A stretch of 64,000 nucleotides of DNA from an uncultured Oscillospiraceae bacterium (lineage in GTDB: Bacteria > Bacillota > Clostridia > Oscillospirales > Acutalibacteraceae): assembly GCA_900540275.1 (NCBI GenBank), contig UQFO01000003.1:1-64000 (forward strand), given 5' to 3'. Made by a program: the position numbers and the translations under genes. The notes beneath the pieces were generated by a model, which did not search any database, was not told the DNA's origin, and saw only the letters and a list, made by a program, of their open reading frames with translations. Shown here one piece after another: positions 34,217 to 42,882 of this stretch (position 1 is its first letter; every line of letters begins with the position of its first letter).

Positions 34217-35596
34217 ATGGCAAAAATACCTTATAGGTTTTATTTATCGGAGGATCAAATCCCGAAGCAGTGGTATAACCTGCGCGCCGACATGAAGGAA
34301 CAGCCCGACCCGATGATTAACCCGGCGACGATGCAGCCGGCGACGGAGGAGGACCTGTACCCCGTATTCTGCAAGAAGCTTGCCCATCAGGAAATGGACG
34401 CGCAGACGCGTTATGTAGACATCCCGGAAGAAATTATGGAGATGTACAAGGTGTACCGCCCGTCCCCGCTGATTCGCGCGTACAACCTGGAAAAAGAGCT
34501 GAAAACGCCCGCGAAGATTTACTATAAGTTTGAGGGCAACAACACCTCCGGCAGCCACAAGCTCAATTCCGCAATCGCGCAGGCATATTACGCAAAGGAC
34601 CAGGGGCTCAAAGGCCTGACAACCGAAACGGGCGCGGGCCAGTGGGGAACAGCGTTGAGCGAGGCGTGCTCCTATTTCCATCTGCCGCTGACCGTCTATA
34701 TGGTGAAGGTTTCCTATGAGCAAAAACCGTTCCGCAAAGCGGTAATGGAGACGTTCGACGCAAACGTCATCCCAAGCCCGAGCACGACTACGCAGGTCGG
34801 GCGTAAAATCCTGGAAGAAAACCCGAACACCTCCGGCAGCCTTGGCTGCGCCATATCTGAGGCGGTCGAAAGGGCCGTTTCGACGGAAGGCTATAAATAT
34901 GTGCTCGGTTCTGTATTGAACCAGGTGCTGCTGCACCAGTCCATTATTGGCCTGGAAGCGAAAAAGGCGATGGAAATTCTTGATGAGTACCCGGACGTCG
35001 TTATCGGCTGCGCGGGAGGCGGTTCGAACCTTGGCGGCCTTATCGCGCCGTTTATGCAGGATAAGCTGCTCGCAAAGACAGACCCGCGCATCGTCGCGGT
35101 GGAACCCGCTTCCTGCCCGTCGCTTACAAGGGGAAAATACGCCTACGATTTCTGCGATACGGGGAAAATAACCCCGATGGCGCGCATGTATACGCTCGGC
35201 AGCGGTTTCATGCCATCTGCCAACCATGCGGGCGGCCTGCGCTACCATGGTATGTCGCCGATTCTTTCCAAGCTTTATCACGACGGCTATATGGAGGCTG
35301 TTTCCGTTGAGCAGACGAAGGTTTTCGAGGCCGCGACCATGTTTGCAAGGGTAGAGACAATCCTGCCCGCGCCGGAATCTGCCCACGCCATCCGCGCGGC
35401 GGTCGATGAGGCCGTCAAATGCAGGGAAACGGGCGAGCGGAAGACCATCCTGTTCGGCCTGACCGGTACCGGTTACTTCGATATGACGGCGTATGCCGCT
35501 TTCCACGAGGGTAAAATGAACGATTATATCCCGACGGACGAGGATTTGCAGAAGGGCTTTGACGGCCTGCCGAAAATTCCGGGCGTTCAGGACTAA
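34217..35596 (+). CDS. trpB: Tryptophan synthase beta-like enzyme, TrpB2 family
   Basis: 459 aa, longer than classical TrpB (about 400), with the N-terminal extension of the TrpB2 group. The PLP lysine is in NNTSGSHKLNSA, the phosphate-binding loop is CAGGGSNLGGL, and ETGAGQWGTAL is the active-site Glu loop. TrpB2 makes tryptophan from serine and indole (or indole derivatives) and often works without TrpA. No other trp gene is adjacent; the T-box makes it respond to tryptophan starvation, supporting a role in indole salvage. Confidence 0.92.
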   Translation: MAKIPYRFYLSEDQIPKQWYNLRADMKEQPDPMINPATMQPATEEDLYPVFCKKLAHQEMDAQTRYVDIPEEIMEMYKVYRPSPLIRAYNLEKELKTPAKIYYKFEGNNTSGSHKLNSAIAQAYYAKDQGLKGLTTETGAGQWGTALSEACSYFHLPLTVYMVKVSYEQKPFRKAVMETFDANVIPSPSTTTQVGRKILEENPNTSGSLGCAISEAVERAVSTEGYKYVLGSVLNQVLLHQSIIGLEAKKAMEILDEYPDVVIGCAGGGSNLGGLIAPFMQDKLLAKTDPRIVAVEPASCPSLTRGKYAYDFCDTGKITPMARMYTLGSGFMPSANHAGGLRYHGMSPILSKLYHDGYMEAVSVEQTKVFEAATMFARVETILPAPESAHAIRAAVDEAVKCRETGERKTILFGLTGTGYFDMTAYAAFHEGKMNDYIPTDEDLQKGFDGLPKIPGVQD

Positions 35597-35613
35597 GCTT
35601 TATATCAAAAGGG

Positions 35614-35643
35614 GAGGGAAACCATTCATGGTTTCCCTCTTTT
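35614..35643 (+). terminator. Rho-independent terminator of trpB
   Basis: GAGGGAAACCAT (35614-35625) and ATGGTTTCCCTC (35628-35639) form a 12-bp perfect stem followed by four T. Confidence 0.88.
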
Positions 35644-35875
35644 AATAATTTTAAGGGCGCTCCTCGTTTTATGTGCGGGGCGCAGGACAAAAACCTTGGA
35701 ATCACCTGCCGTACCAGCGCACAGAGTATTTCACGGGTATAGTCCTTCATACAGTTTTTATAAGGCATCAGTTTGATTTTCTTTTTCATCCGCTTTCTTT
35801 TGTGCAAGTGGTTGGAATGCTTCAGAAGGGGTTAATCCATAAAAATTGCATACCGTTATAAAAGGAGAGAATCTT

Positions 35876-36181
35876 GTGGATGTATTAAATAAAATAAGGC
35901 TTCTTATGAACAAAAAAGGTTGGTCTGAATATCATTTATCGCGTGTGTCCGGAGTTCCGCAAAGTACAATTAATTCAATGTTTAGAAACAGCAATTTACC
36001 TACTATTACAACACTGGAAAGTATCTGCAAAGCCTTTGACATCTCTTTATCAGAATTCTTTGCCGATGGGGAGAATCTCAATTCTTTAACAACGGAGCAG
36101 CGAGCTATGTTTGATAAATGGTCGCGATTGACGTCTGAACAAAAAGAGCTTCTTTTAAAATTAATTGAACAAATGGATTAA
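35876..36181 (+). CDS. XRE-family transcriptional regulator
   Basis: 101 aa cytoplasmic helix-turn-helix protein. The Cro/CI HTH spans about 3-60 (SEYHLSRVSGVPQSTINSMFRNSNLPTITTLESICKAFDISLSEFF); the C-terminal 35 residues form a helix ending EQKELLLKLIEQMD. AAAGGAGAG precedes GTG 35876. The gene is clearly more AT-rich than its neighbours, suggesting horizontal origin. It stands alone; its target is unknown. Confidence 0.88.
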   Translation: MDVLNKIRLLMNKKGWSEYHLSRVSGVPQSTINSMFRNSNLPTITTLESICKAFDISLSEFFADGENLNSLTTEQRAMFDKWSRLTSEQKELLLKLIEQMD

Positions 36182-36517
36182 TTGGTATCAGTCGTCCATT
36201 TGTGTTTGTTATCTATGGAGCGGTATTAATAAAAAAGGACTTGCCACACAAAGCGGCCTGTGCGCGGGCGCAGCGCTGTAACACTCGTACTATCTATTCT
36301 TTAAGCCCCGCATATTAAATGAGGAGCAGGCGGGCGCGATTTTTATAACCGGGGATAGTAAGGGCCGCAGTACCTTTCCCGGCTGGAAAAGGCCGGCGGA
36401 TAACCGCCGAGCTGGTTTTCCTTTTGACAGAAAGTTTCATGAAAAAATTAAAAAAACAGCATGTTTTGATAAATGCGGGATAAAAAAGGAGGAACCAATA
36501 ACGGTTCCTCCTTTTTG
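36182..36517. other. Intergenic region with bidirectional terminator
   Basis: No gene is seen. It includes a nested hairpin at 36385-36421 (CGGCGG-ATAA-CCGCCG inside GGAAAA/TTTTCC) and a strong bidirectional terminator at 36483-36516, AAAAAGGAGGAACC/GGTTCCTCCTTTTT, which ends the M14 gene on the minus strand. The GGAACC/GGTTCC hairpin resembles the one at 251-283. Confidence 0.75.
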
Positions 36518-38362
36518 TTAAAGCATTCCCTGCACAAACGTATACTTTGTTTTCGTCCAGTTGGTTGCGTTCACATAGTCGCGGTGGTAGGATGAGTTGT
36601 CCGTCGGGGACGGGATGTTCGACGGCACCAGCTCTACACAAAGGCCGGGGCGGTTATACGCGCCGCGGAACCAATTTTCAAGACCGCCGCCGTAGTCGTT
36701 TGCCAAAGTGGATGTCTCTACCGCCCAGTAGCCGCATTTGTTTACAAGCTTCTGCGTCAGGTCCCAATCGCCCGAGACTGTGCCGCTGGCGCTGTCGCGC
36801 CAATAAATGCAATTGCCGCGCAGGTGCATGGAAAAAAGCCATTCAAAGCGGTTTTGTTTGCAAAGGTTCATGATGGCCTTTGTTTCCGCCTCGCTCCCGG
36901 CCGCAGGGCCCTTGTATCTTTGCACATCGGTATAGCGTGTGCTGATACCCCCGTCGGTGATAGAGCCCCAGTAAAACGGGAAGTTTCTGTTTAAGTTTAC
37001 GCCGTTCGCATTGGACTTGAATTCCATGCGGCTGCCGGTATATTTGTAAAGCGGGTTTGTAAACTTCGTCACGACATCCATACCGTCGGGGTTCATCAGC
37101 GGCACGATGTAAAGCGTGTAGCTGTCGAGCAGCTGCTTCATATTATAACCGCCGTAGGCGCCAGTTTTAGAGCAGTAGGCCGCCGCGTATTCCTCCAGGC
37201 AAAGCATCGTAAAGGTGACGGTCAGGTGCTCGCGCGAGTGGATGCCGCCTGTAATCAGCGCCTTTTTGCTTCCGTGCCCAAGCTTTACAAGCGTTAAGTC
37301 CTGCCCGAGCGTACTCTTTCCGGCGGAGGATACCGTGACGGCGTCCGGATATTGCTTTGCAATCAGCCCGGCGTCACGGATAACCTCGTCTGTGGTATAG
37401 GCTTTTGTATAATCAACGATGCGTGAGGTAATGGTGCAGCTGGCGCTCACGCCGTTGTATGCCTTGCAGGTGATTACCGCGGTTCCGCGCGTTTTTGAGG
37501 TGATTACGCCCTTGTTGTCTACCGAAGCGACGGCGGGGCTGCTTGAAGAATAGCTTAGGATATTGGCTGCCGCGCCTGAGTTGAGCGTGGCCTTGAGCGC
37601 AAGCGTCTGCCCGATGAAAAGCTTTTTTGACGTGACGTTGAGCGCCATCGAGGAAGGCGCGTTTTTTACATTGATTTTGCAGCTTGCCTTTTGATGGTTT
37701 TCCGTTTCTGCTGTAATAGTTACGCTGCCTGTTTTCAGCCCTTTGACCGTGCCGTTTTTATCAACGGAAGCGATGGACGTGTCAGAGGAGGAAAATTGCA
37801 GGCCCTTTACATAAGCGTCCGCCGGGGTAGCCCTGACGGGAAGGCGGATGCTTTCTCCTTTGCCGATGGTATAGGACGCGCCTGGAAACGCGATGCGGTC
37901 GGCACGTTTGACGACCTCAACCGTGCATACCGAGGTTTTGCCATTATGGCTTGCGGCAGTAATCTGCGCGGTTCCATAGGTTTTTGCGGTAATTTGGCCG
38001 TTCCCATCGACGGCGGCAATGCTTTTGCCGCTGCTTTCAAACGTGACAGAGCGGTCGGCGGCATTTTCAGGCAGCACCAAAACGTCCAGGTCATAAGTCT
38101 GCCCTGGGTAAAGGTAAATCAGGCCGGGTGTTGTAAACACGACCGATTCCACCGGAATACCGGTTGGAGGCTCAGTGGGAACCGTAGCCTCCGTGGGAGG
38201 GTCGGTCTGGTTTTTAAGCTCTTCCAGCCTTCTGCTTGTATCGAGAAAATCCTGAAAGGTGTCCTTTACGGGATTTCCCGTGCTTTCCCGCGCGGCGTAG
38301 ACGTTAAGAAAGGCGCCCGCGCACAGCAGGACGCACAGAGCGGCGGCAATTATTTTTTTCAT
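36518..38362 (-). CDS. Secreted M14 zinc carboxypeptidase with Ig-like repeats
   Basis: 614 aa. Signal peptide (about 1-25, ending VYAA), a Thr/Pro linker (PPTEATVPTEPPTG), three bacterial Ig-like (Big_2) repeats (about 65-310; each with xGxxxxLxxxxxPxxA and YGTAQITA-type ends), then an M14 peptidase. Zinc ligands are His and Glu in GGIHSREHLT (about 372-375) and the His in SMHLRGN (about 510); NRNFPFYW supplies the substrate-binding Arg, and the catalytic Glu is in CVELVPSN (about 576). It probably trims peptides or peptidoglycan stems outside the cell. The start at 38362 follows AAGGAGGAAG. Confidence 0.9.
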   Translation of the reverse strand: MKKIIAAALCVLLCAGAFLNVYAARESTGNPVKDTFQDFLDTSRRLEELKNQTDPPTEATVPTEPPTGIPVESVVFTTPGLIYLYPGQTYDLDVLVLPENAADRSVTFESSGKSIAAVDGNGQITAKTYGTAQITAASHNGKTSVCTVEVVKRADRIAFPGASYTIGKGESIRLPVRATPADAYVKGLQFSSSDTSIASVDKNGTVKGLKTGSVTITAETENHQKASCKINVKNAPSSMALNVTSKKLFIGQTLALKATLNSGAAANILSYSSSSPAVASVDNKGVITSKTRGTAVITCKAYNGVSASCTITSRIVDYTKAYTTDEVIRDAGLIAKQYPDAVTVSSAGKSTLGQDLTLVKLGHGSKKALITGGIHSREHLTVTFTMLCLEEYAAAYCSKTGAYGGYNMKQLLDSYTLYIVPLMNPDGMDVVTKFTNPLYKYTGSRMEFKSNANGVNLNRNFPFYWGSITDGGISTRYTDVQRYKGPAAGSEAETKAIMNLCKQNRFEWLFSMHLRGNCIYWRDSASGTVSGDWDLTQKLVNKCGYWAVETSTLANDYGGGLENWFRGAYNRPGLCVELVPSNIPSPTDNSSYHRDYVNATNWTKTKYTFVQGML

Positions 38363-38541
38363 AAAGCTTCCTCCTTGCCACATATATCTTCCAATATAAT
38401 CATACGATATTTCTACAAAAACCGCAATGAAAAAATCTCAGTTTTTATAATTCCATTGTACAAGCTGCCCCTTTTCGCGCAAACTGGAATTCTTCCCAAC
38501 CCCACGCGGTTTTTCCGTAAAATTTATTTTGTTTTTATGGA

Positions 38542-38570
38542 TTGACAAATTGACAAAATGTTCATATACT
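38542..38570 (+). promoter_or_regulatory. Promoter of the potABCD operon
   Basis: TTGACA (38542-38547), 17 bp, TATACT (38565-38570). A second TTGACA at 38550 overlaps the spacer. The potA start lies about 70 bp downstream. Confidence 0.75.
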
Positions 38571-38648
38571 TTTACCTTGGAGTGATTCACTTGTGCGTAA
38601 CGCGCAAAGGGACACAAATTCTTTTTAATTTTGTTTGGGGGTGGGGAT

Positions 38649-40064
38649 TTGAGCCAGAATACCGTCGTATCCTTAAAGGATATTTACGTGGAATTTGACG
38701 GCGAGGTTATCTTAAACGGAATCAACCTCGACATCAAGGACAAGGAATTTGTCACGCTGCTTGGACCGAGCGGCTGCGGCAAGACGACGACGCTGCGCCT
38801 AATCGGAGGTTTTTTGGAGCCGAACCGGGGCGAAATTTATTTTGACGGCAAACGCATAAACCAGGTGCCTCCGCATAAACGCAACGTAAACACGGTGTTT
38901 CAGAAATATGCCCTGTTTCCCCATCTGAATGTGTTTGAAAACGTGGCGTTCGGTTTGCGGATTAAAAAGGTGCCGGAGGCGGAAATAAAAAAGAAGGTCA
39001 GGCAGATGCTTGCGACCGTTGACCTGAAGGGCTATGAAAAGCGTCCTGTCAGCAAGCTTTCCGGCGGGCAGCAGCAGCGCGTTGCGATTGCGCGCGCGCT
39101 CGTATGCGAACCGCAGGTGCTCCTGCTCGACGAGCCGCTCGGCGCGCTCGACCTAAAGCTCAGGAAGGACATGCAGCTTGAGCTGAAAAACCTGCAGCAG
39201 AAGCTCCAGACGACGTTTGTATACGTAACGCACGACCAGGAGGAAGCGCTGACGATGTCTGATACCGTCGTTGTGATGAACAACGGCAAGATTGAGCAAA
39301 TCGGCGCGCCTATCGATATTTATAATGAGCCGGCGAACGCCTTTGTCGCGGACTTTATCGGCGAAGCGAATATACTAAACGGCCTGATGCTTGAGGACCG
39401 CCGCGTAAAAATCGGCGGAGCGGAGTTCCCCTGTGTAGACAAGGGCTTTGGTAAGAACAGGCCGGTCGACGTGGTCATCCGCCCGGAGGACGTCGAGATT
39501 GTCAAGCCGCAGGGCGCAAAGCTTTCCGGTACGGTCACAGACACGGTCTTTAAGGGCGTCCACTATGAGATGTCCGTCTCGGTAAACGGCTGTATGTGGC
39601 TGATTCACAACACCAAAAGCGTGGAGCCGGGTACGGAAATCGGCATTGAGGTTGTGCCTGACAATATTCATATCATGGATAAACTGTTCCCAACCACGGA
39701 CAACGAGTTCGACGCGGTGGTCGTGTCCTCAAATGCTGAGGAGAACAGTATGGAAGTTGAAATAGAGGGAAAAAGCGTCGCGGTCAAGGGACGCTGCTAT
39801 CCCCAGGATACAAAGCTCCATGTCTCCCTGCCGCCTGACGGCGTGTATATCGCGGGCGACGGAACGGGGGATTTGGAAGCCTATATTGAATCCGTCATCT
39901 GGAAGGGCGAGCATAACGAAATCATTGTGGAAACCGACGAGCACAAATGGCTGATGAGCAGTGATTTTGACGAGCAGATTGCAACGTATGTACAGCTGAG
40001 CTTCCGGTTCGATAAGGCGGTGTTTACCGAAATTGCCGCAGAAGGGCAGGTGGACGCAAAATGA
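38649..40064 (+). CDS. potA: Spermidine/putrescine ABC transporter ATPase
   Basis: 471 aa, about 100 longer than typical PotA. The ABC domain (about 1-240) has Walker A GPSGCGKTT, signature LSGGQQQRVAIARAL, Walker B VLLLDEP and the H-loop VTHDQEEAL. A TOBE domain follows (about 265-350), and a further C-terminal stretch (about 365-465: EFDAVVVSS..IYIAGDGTG..) looks like an extra regulatory OB-like region. The start is set at TTG 38649 just after GGGGGTGGGG; TTG 38631 is the alternative. First gene of potABCD, overlapping potB by 4 bp. Confidence 0.9.
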   Translation: MSQNTVVSLKDIYVEFDGEVILNGINLDIKDKEFVTLLGPSGCGKTTTLRLIGGFLEPNRGEIYFDGKRINQVPPHKRNVNTVFQKYALFPHLNVFENVAFGLRIKKVPEAEIKKKVRQMLATVDLKGYEKRPVSKLSGGQQQRVAIARALVCEPQVLLLDEPLGALDLKLRKDMQLELKNLQQKLQTTFVYVTHDQEEALTMSDTVVVMNNGKIEQIGAPIDIYNEPANAFVADFIGEANILNGLMLEDRRVKIGGAEFPCVDKGFGKNRPVDVVIRPEDVEIVKPQGAKLSGTVTDTVFKGVHYEMSVSVNGCMWLIHNTKSVEPGTEIGIEVVPDNIHIMDKLFPTTDNEFDAVVVSSNAEENSMEVEIEGKSVAVKGRCYPQDTKLHVSLPPDGVYIAGDGTGDLEAYIESVIWKGEHNEIIVETDEHKWLMSSDFDEQIATYVQLSFRFDKAVFTEIAAEGQVDAK

Positions 40065-40852
40065 AATCAAAAGCGCCATCTTACCCTTACCTTTTATGGA
40101 TGCTCGTATTTACGATTATTCCGCTTGCTATGGTTGTCTATTACGCGTTTACCGACAGCAGCGGCAGCGTATCGCTAAAGCCCTTTATTGACAGCCTTTA
40201 TTATTCCGACGTATTCATCCGTTCGCTGTGGATTGCGCTGCTTTCCACCGTGATTTGCCTTTTGATTGCGTATCCGCTTGCCTTTATTACGGCGCGGGCG
40301 CGCAAAAGCTCGCAGAAGGTGCTCGTCATGCTTTTGATGCTGCCGATGTGGATGAACTTTATCCTGCGCATTTACGCATGGGTGCTGCTTTTGCAAAACG
40401 ACGGCTTAATTGACCTGGGTGTAAAGCTCCTGGGGCTGGACATTGCGCTTTTAGGCAACAGCGGCGCTGTCGTTTTGGGTATGGTTTATAACTTTTTGCC
40501 ATTTATGGTTCTGCCTATCTATACTGTCATGACAAAAATCGACAACAGCCTGATTGAAGCGGCGCAGGACCTGGGCTCAAACAGTGTACGCGTATTCGGC
40601 AAGGTTGTGTTCCCGCTCTCGGTGCCAGGCATCATTTCCGGCATCACGATGGTATTCGTCCCGGCTGCCAGTACGTTTTTGGTGTCCCAGTACCTGGGCG
40701 GCACGAACGACAAGCTCATCGGCGACGTGATTGAGAACATTTTCCAGCGCGACAAGAACGTCGGCTCGGCGCTGTCGCTGTCACTGATGGTCATCATCCT
40801 GATATTCCTGATTGTGATGAACCGCTTCGGGGACGAGGAGGTGGTCGTATGA
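40061..40852 (+). CDS. potB: Spermidine/putrescine ABC transporter permease PotB
   Basis: 263 aa inner-membrane permease with six helices. The cytoplasmic EAA loop that docks PotA is IEAAQDLGSNSVRVFGKVVFPLSVPGI. The start ATG overlaps the potA stop (ATGA), and the end overlaps potC, so the operon is tightly coupled. Confidence 0.92.
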   Translation: MKSKAPSYPYLLWMLVFTIIPLAMVVYYAFTDSSGSVSLKPFIDSLYYSDVFIRSLWIALLSTVICLLIAYPLAFITARARKSSQKVLVMLLMLPMWMNFILRIYAWVLLLQNDGLIDLGVKLLGLDIALLGNSGAVVLGMVYNFLPFMVLPIYTVMTKIDNSLIEAAQDLGSNSVRVFGKVVFPLSVPGIISGITMVFVPAASTFLVSQYLGGTNDKLIGDVIENIFQRDKNVGSALSLSLMVIILIFLIVMNRFGDEEVVV

Positions 40853-41646
40853 AGAAGCTTTCCTCAAAAATTTATGTGGGGCTTGTCATGCTTTTCCTGT
40901 ACCTACCGATTTTTGTGCTGATACTTTACTCCTTCAACGACGGAAAAACCTCCGTATGGAAGGGCTTTACGCTGAAATGGTATTCGGAGCTGTTCCATAG
41001 CACCGCCATTATGTCGTCCCTTTACAATACGCTGATTATCGCGGTGCTCGCTTCCCTCGTTGCGACGGTGCTCGGCACGGCGGCGGCAATCGGCCTTTAT
41101 AACTATAAGGGAATAAAAAGGACGCTTCTAACCAATGTTTCAAATTTCCCGATTATCAACCCGGAAATCGTCACGGGCGTTTCGTTTATGCTGCTGTTTG
41201 CCTTCGCGGGCGGCCTTTTGGGCTTTGAAATGGGCTTTGGAACGGTGCTGATTGCGCATATCGGCTTTTGTACGCCGTATGTAATTTTAAACGTCATGCC
41301 AAAGCTCCGGCAGATGGACAAAAACGTGTATGAGGCGGCGCTCGATTTGGGCTGCAACCAGCGCCAGGCGTTTTTCAAGGCGGTCATGCCGGAAATACTG
41401 CCGGGCGTACTGTCGGGGCTGCTGATGTCCTTTACGTATTCGCTCGACGATTTCGTCATCACGTATTTTACCAGGGGCGCGCAGTTCCAGACGCTGCCGA
41501 TTGAGATATACACCATGCTCAGAAGGAGGATTTCCCCAACCATCAACGCGCTTTCCACCCTTCTGTTCGTCATTACCCTGACGATATTAATCATCGTAAA
41601 CGTCCGCGACAGGCACGCCGAAAAACAGGCGGCCGCTCCGCGGTAA
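40849..41646 (+). CDS. potC: Spermidine/putrescine ABC transporter permease PotC
   Basis: 265 aa partner permease with six helices and an EAA loop YEAALDLGCNQRQAFFKAVMPEILPGV. It has the same 4-bp overlap arrangement with potB. The short basic C-terminus (RDRHAEKQAAAPR) is cytoplasmic. Confidence 0.92.
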   Translation: MKKLSSKIYVGLVMLFLYLPIFVLILYSFNDGKTSVWKGFTLKWYSELFHSTAIMSSLYNTLIIAVLASLVATVLGTAAAIGLYNYKGIKRTLLTNVSNFPIINPEIVTGVSFMLLFAFAGGLLGFEMGFGTVLIAHIGFCTPYVILNVMPKLRQMDKNVYEAALDLGCNQRQAFFKAVMPEILPGVLSGLLMSFTYSLDDFVITYFTRGAQFQTLPIEIYTMLRRRISPTINALSTLLFVITLTILIIVNVRDRHAEKQAAAPR

Positions 41647-41695
41647 AGGGTTTGCGTGGATTTATAAACCAAAAACGAGAGGGAGGAACAAAAAC

Positions 41696-42763
41696 ATGAA
41701 AAAATTACTTTGCCTTGCGCTGTGCGCGCTGCTTACCGGGGCCTGCATGCTTACGCTTGCGTCCTGCGGCTCCGGTGAATCCGCCGGGGAAATTAACGTC
41801 TATAACTGGGGCGAGAATATCAGCAACGGCGAGGACGGCTCGATGGATGTTATCGCAGAATTTGAAAAGCAGACGGGCATCAAGGTCAACTATACCAATT
41901 ACGAGACGAACGAGGAAATGTACAACATTCTGAAGAACAGCGGCTCCGCTTACGACGTAATCATCCCGTCCGACTATATGATTGCAAAGCTTATCGCGGA
42001 GGATATGCTCCTGCCGCTCGATTTCGATAATATCCCGAACTACAAAAACGTAATGGAGCAGTACAAGAACCTTGATTTCGACAAGGATAACAAGTATAGC
42101 GTTCCTTATACCTGGGGTGTGGTCGCGCTCGTCTATAACAAAGAGATGGTAAAAGAAAAGCCCAAGAGCTTCGACGTCCTTTGGGACAAGGAGTATAAGG
42201 GCCAGATACTGATGTTCAATAACTCCCGCGACGCGATGGCAATCGCCATGAAGCTCAAGGGCATCGACCCGGGCGTTGTGACCAAGGAGGACGTCGATAC
42301 GGCGGCCGGTTACCTGCGCCAGCAGAAGCCGCTGCTGAAAAAGTACGTAATGGATCAGGTCTTTACCGAGATGGAGGGCGGCCAGGCGGCGCTTGCGCCG
42401 TATTACGCCGGCGACATCATCACGATGATGGGTAACAACGAGAACCTCGATTATGTGCTGCCTCAGGAAGGCTCAAACCTGTTCGTCGATTCGATGTGCA
42501 TCCCGAAGACGAGCAAAAACAAGGCGCTTGCTGAAAAGTTTATCAACTTTATGCTCGAGCCGGAGGTCGGTAAGGCGAATTCCGAGTATATCGGCTATTC
42601 CACACCGAACCAGGCTGCTTACGATTTGATGGACGAAGAAGTCAGGAACAACGAGCTTGCCTACCCGCCGAAGGAGTACCTGGATAAATGTTACTTCTTC
42701 TCAAACCTGCCGGACGACGTTTACAATTATTTGCAGGAGCAGTTTTTACAGGTTCAGGCATAA
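41696..42763 (+). CDS. potD: Polyamine-binding lipoprotein PotD
   Basis: 355 aa extracellular solute-binding lipoprotein: signal peptide to about 23, lipobox LASC, then the PotD/PotF fold beginning EINVYNWGENIS. Conserved segments NYETNEEMYNIL, YDVIIPSDYMIAKL and YAGDIITMM line the polyamine site. GGGAGG precedes the ATG. Last gene of the operon, followed by a large terminator. Confidence 0.93.
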   Translation: MKKLLCLALCALLTGACMLTLASCGSGESAGEINVYNWGENISNGEDGSMDVIAEFEKQTGIKVNYTNYETNEEMYNILKNSGSAYDVIIPSDYMIAKLIAEDMLLPLDFDNIPNYKNVMEQYKNLDFDKDNKYSVPYTWGVVALVYNKEMVKEKPKSFDVLWDKEYKGQILMFNNSRDAMAIAMKLKGIDPGVVTKEDVDTAAGYLRQQKPLLKKYVMDQVFTEMEGGQAALAPYYAGDIITMMGNNENLDYVLPQEGSNLFVDSMCIPKTSKNKALAEKFINFMLEPEVGKANSEYIGYSTPNQAAYDLMDEEVRNNELAYPPKEYLDKCYFFSNLPDDVYNYLQEQFLQVQA

Positions 42764-42787
42764 CCGTTTAACATGGACAATGGTAAT

Positions 42788-42840
42788 CCCCCGGCAGGGG
42801 CCGTCACTTTACCGAGTGCGGCTCCTGCCGGGGGAATTTT
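42788..42840 (+). terminator. Terminator of potABCD
   Basis: A 16-bp GC-rich stem (42788-42803/42819-42834, arms starting CCCCCGGCAGG and ending CCTGCCGGGGG, one G-T pair) with an inner CACT/AGTG, followed by AATTTT. Confidence 0.88.
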
Positions 42841-42882
42841 ATTGACTGTTTACTGGACAGTAAAGATTCTTATTTATCCGGT

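Noticed and set aside
34244..35506. 420-aa minus-strand ORF opposite trpB
   Set aside because: Antisense shadow of a clear TrpB2 gene; composition is that of reversed GC-rich codons.
37691..38545. 284-aa plus-strand ORF opposite the M14 carboxypeptidase
   Set aside because: Antisense to the Ig-like repeats and signal peptide of a well-supported gene; no family features.
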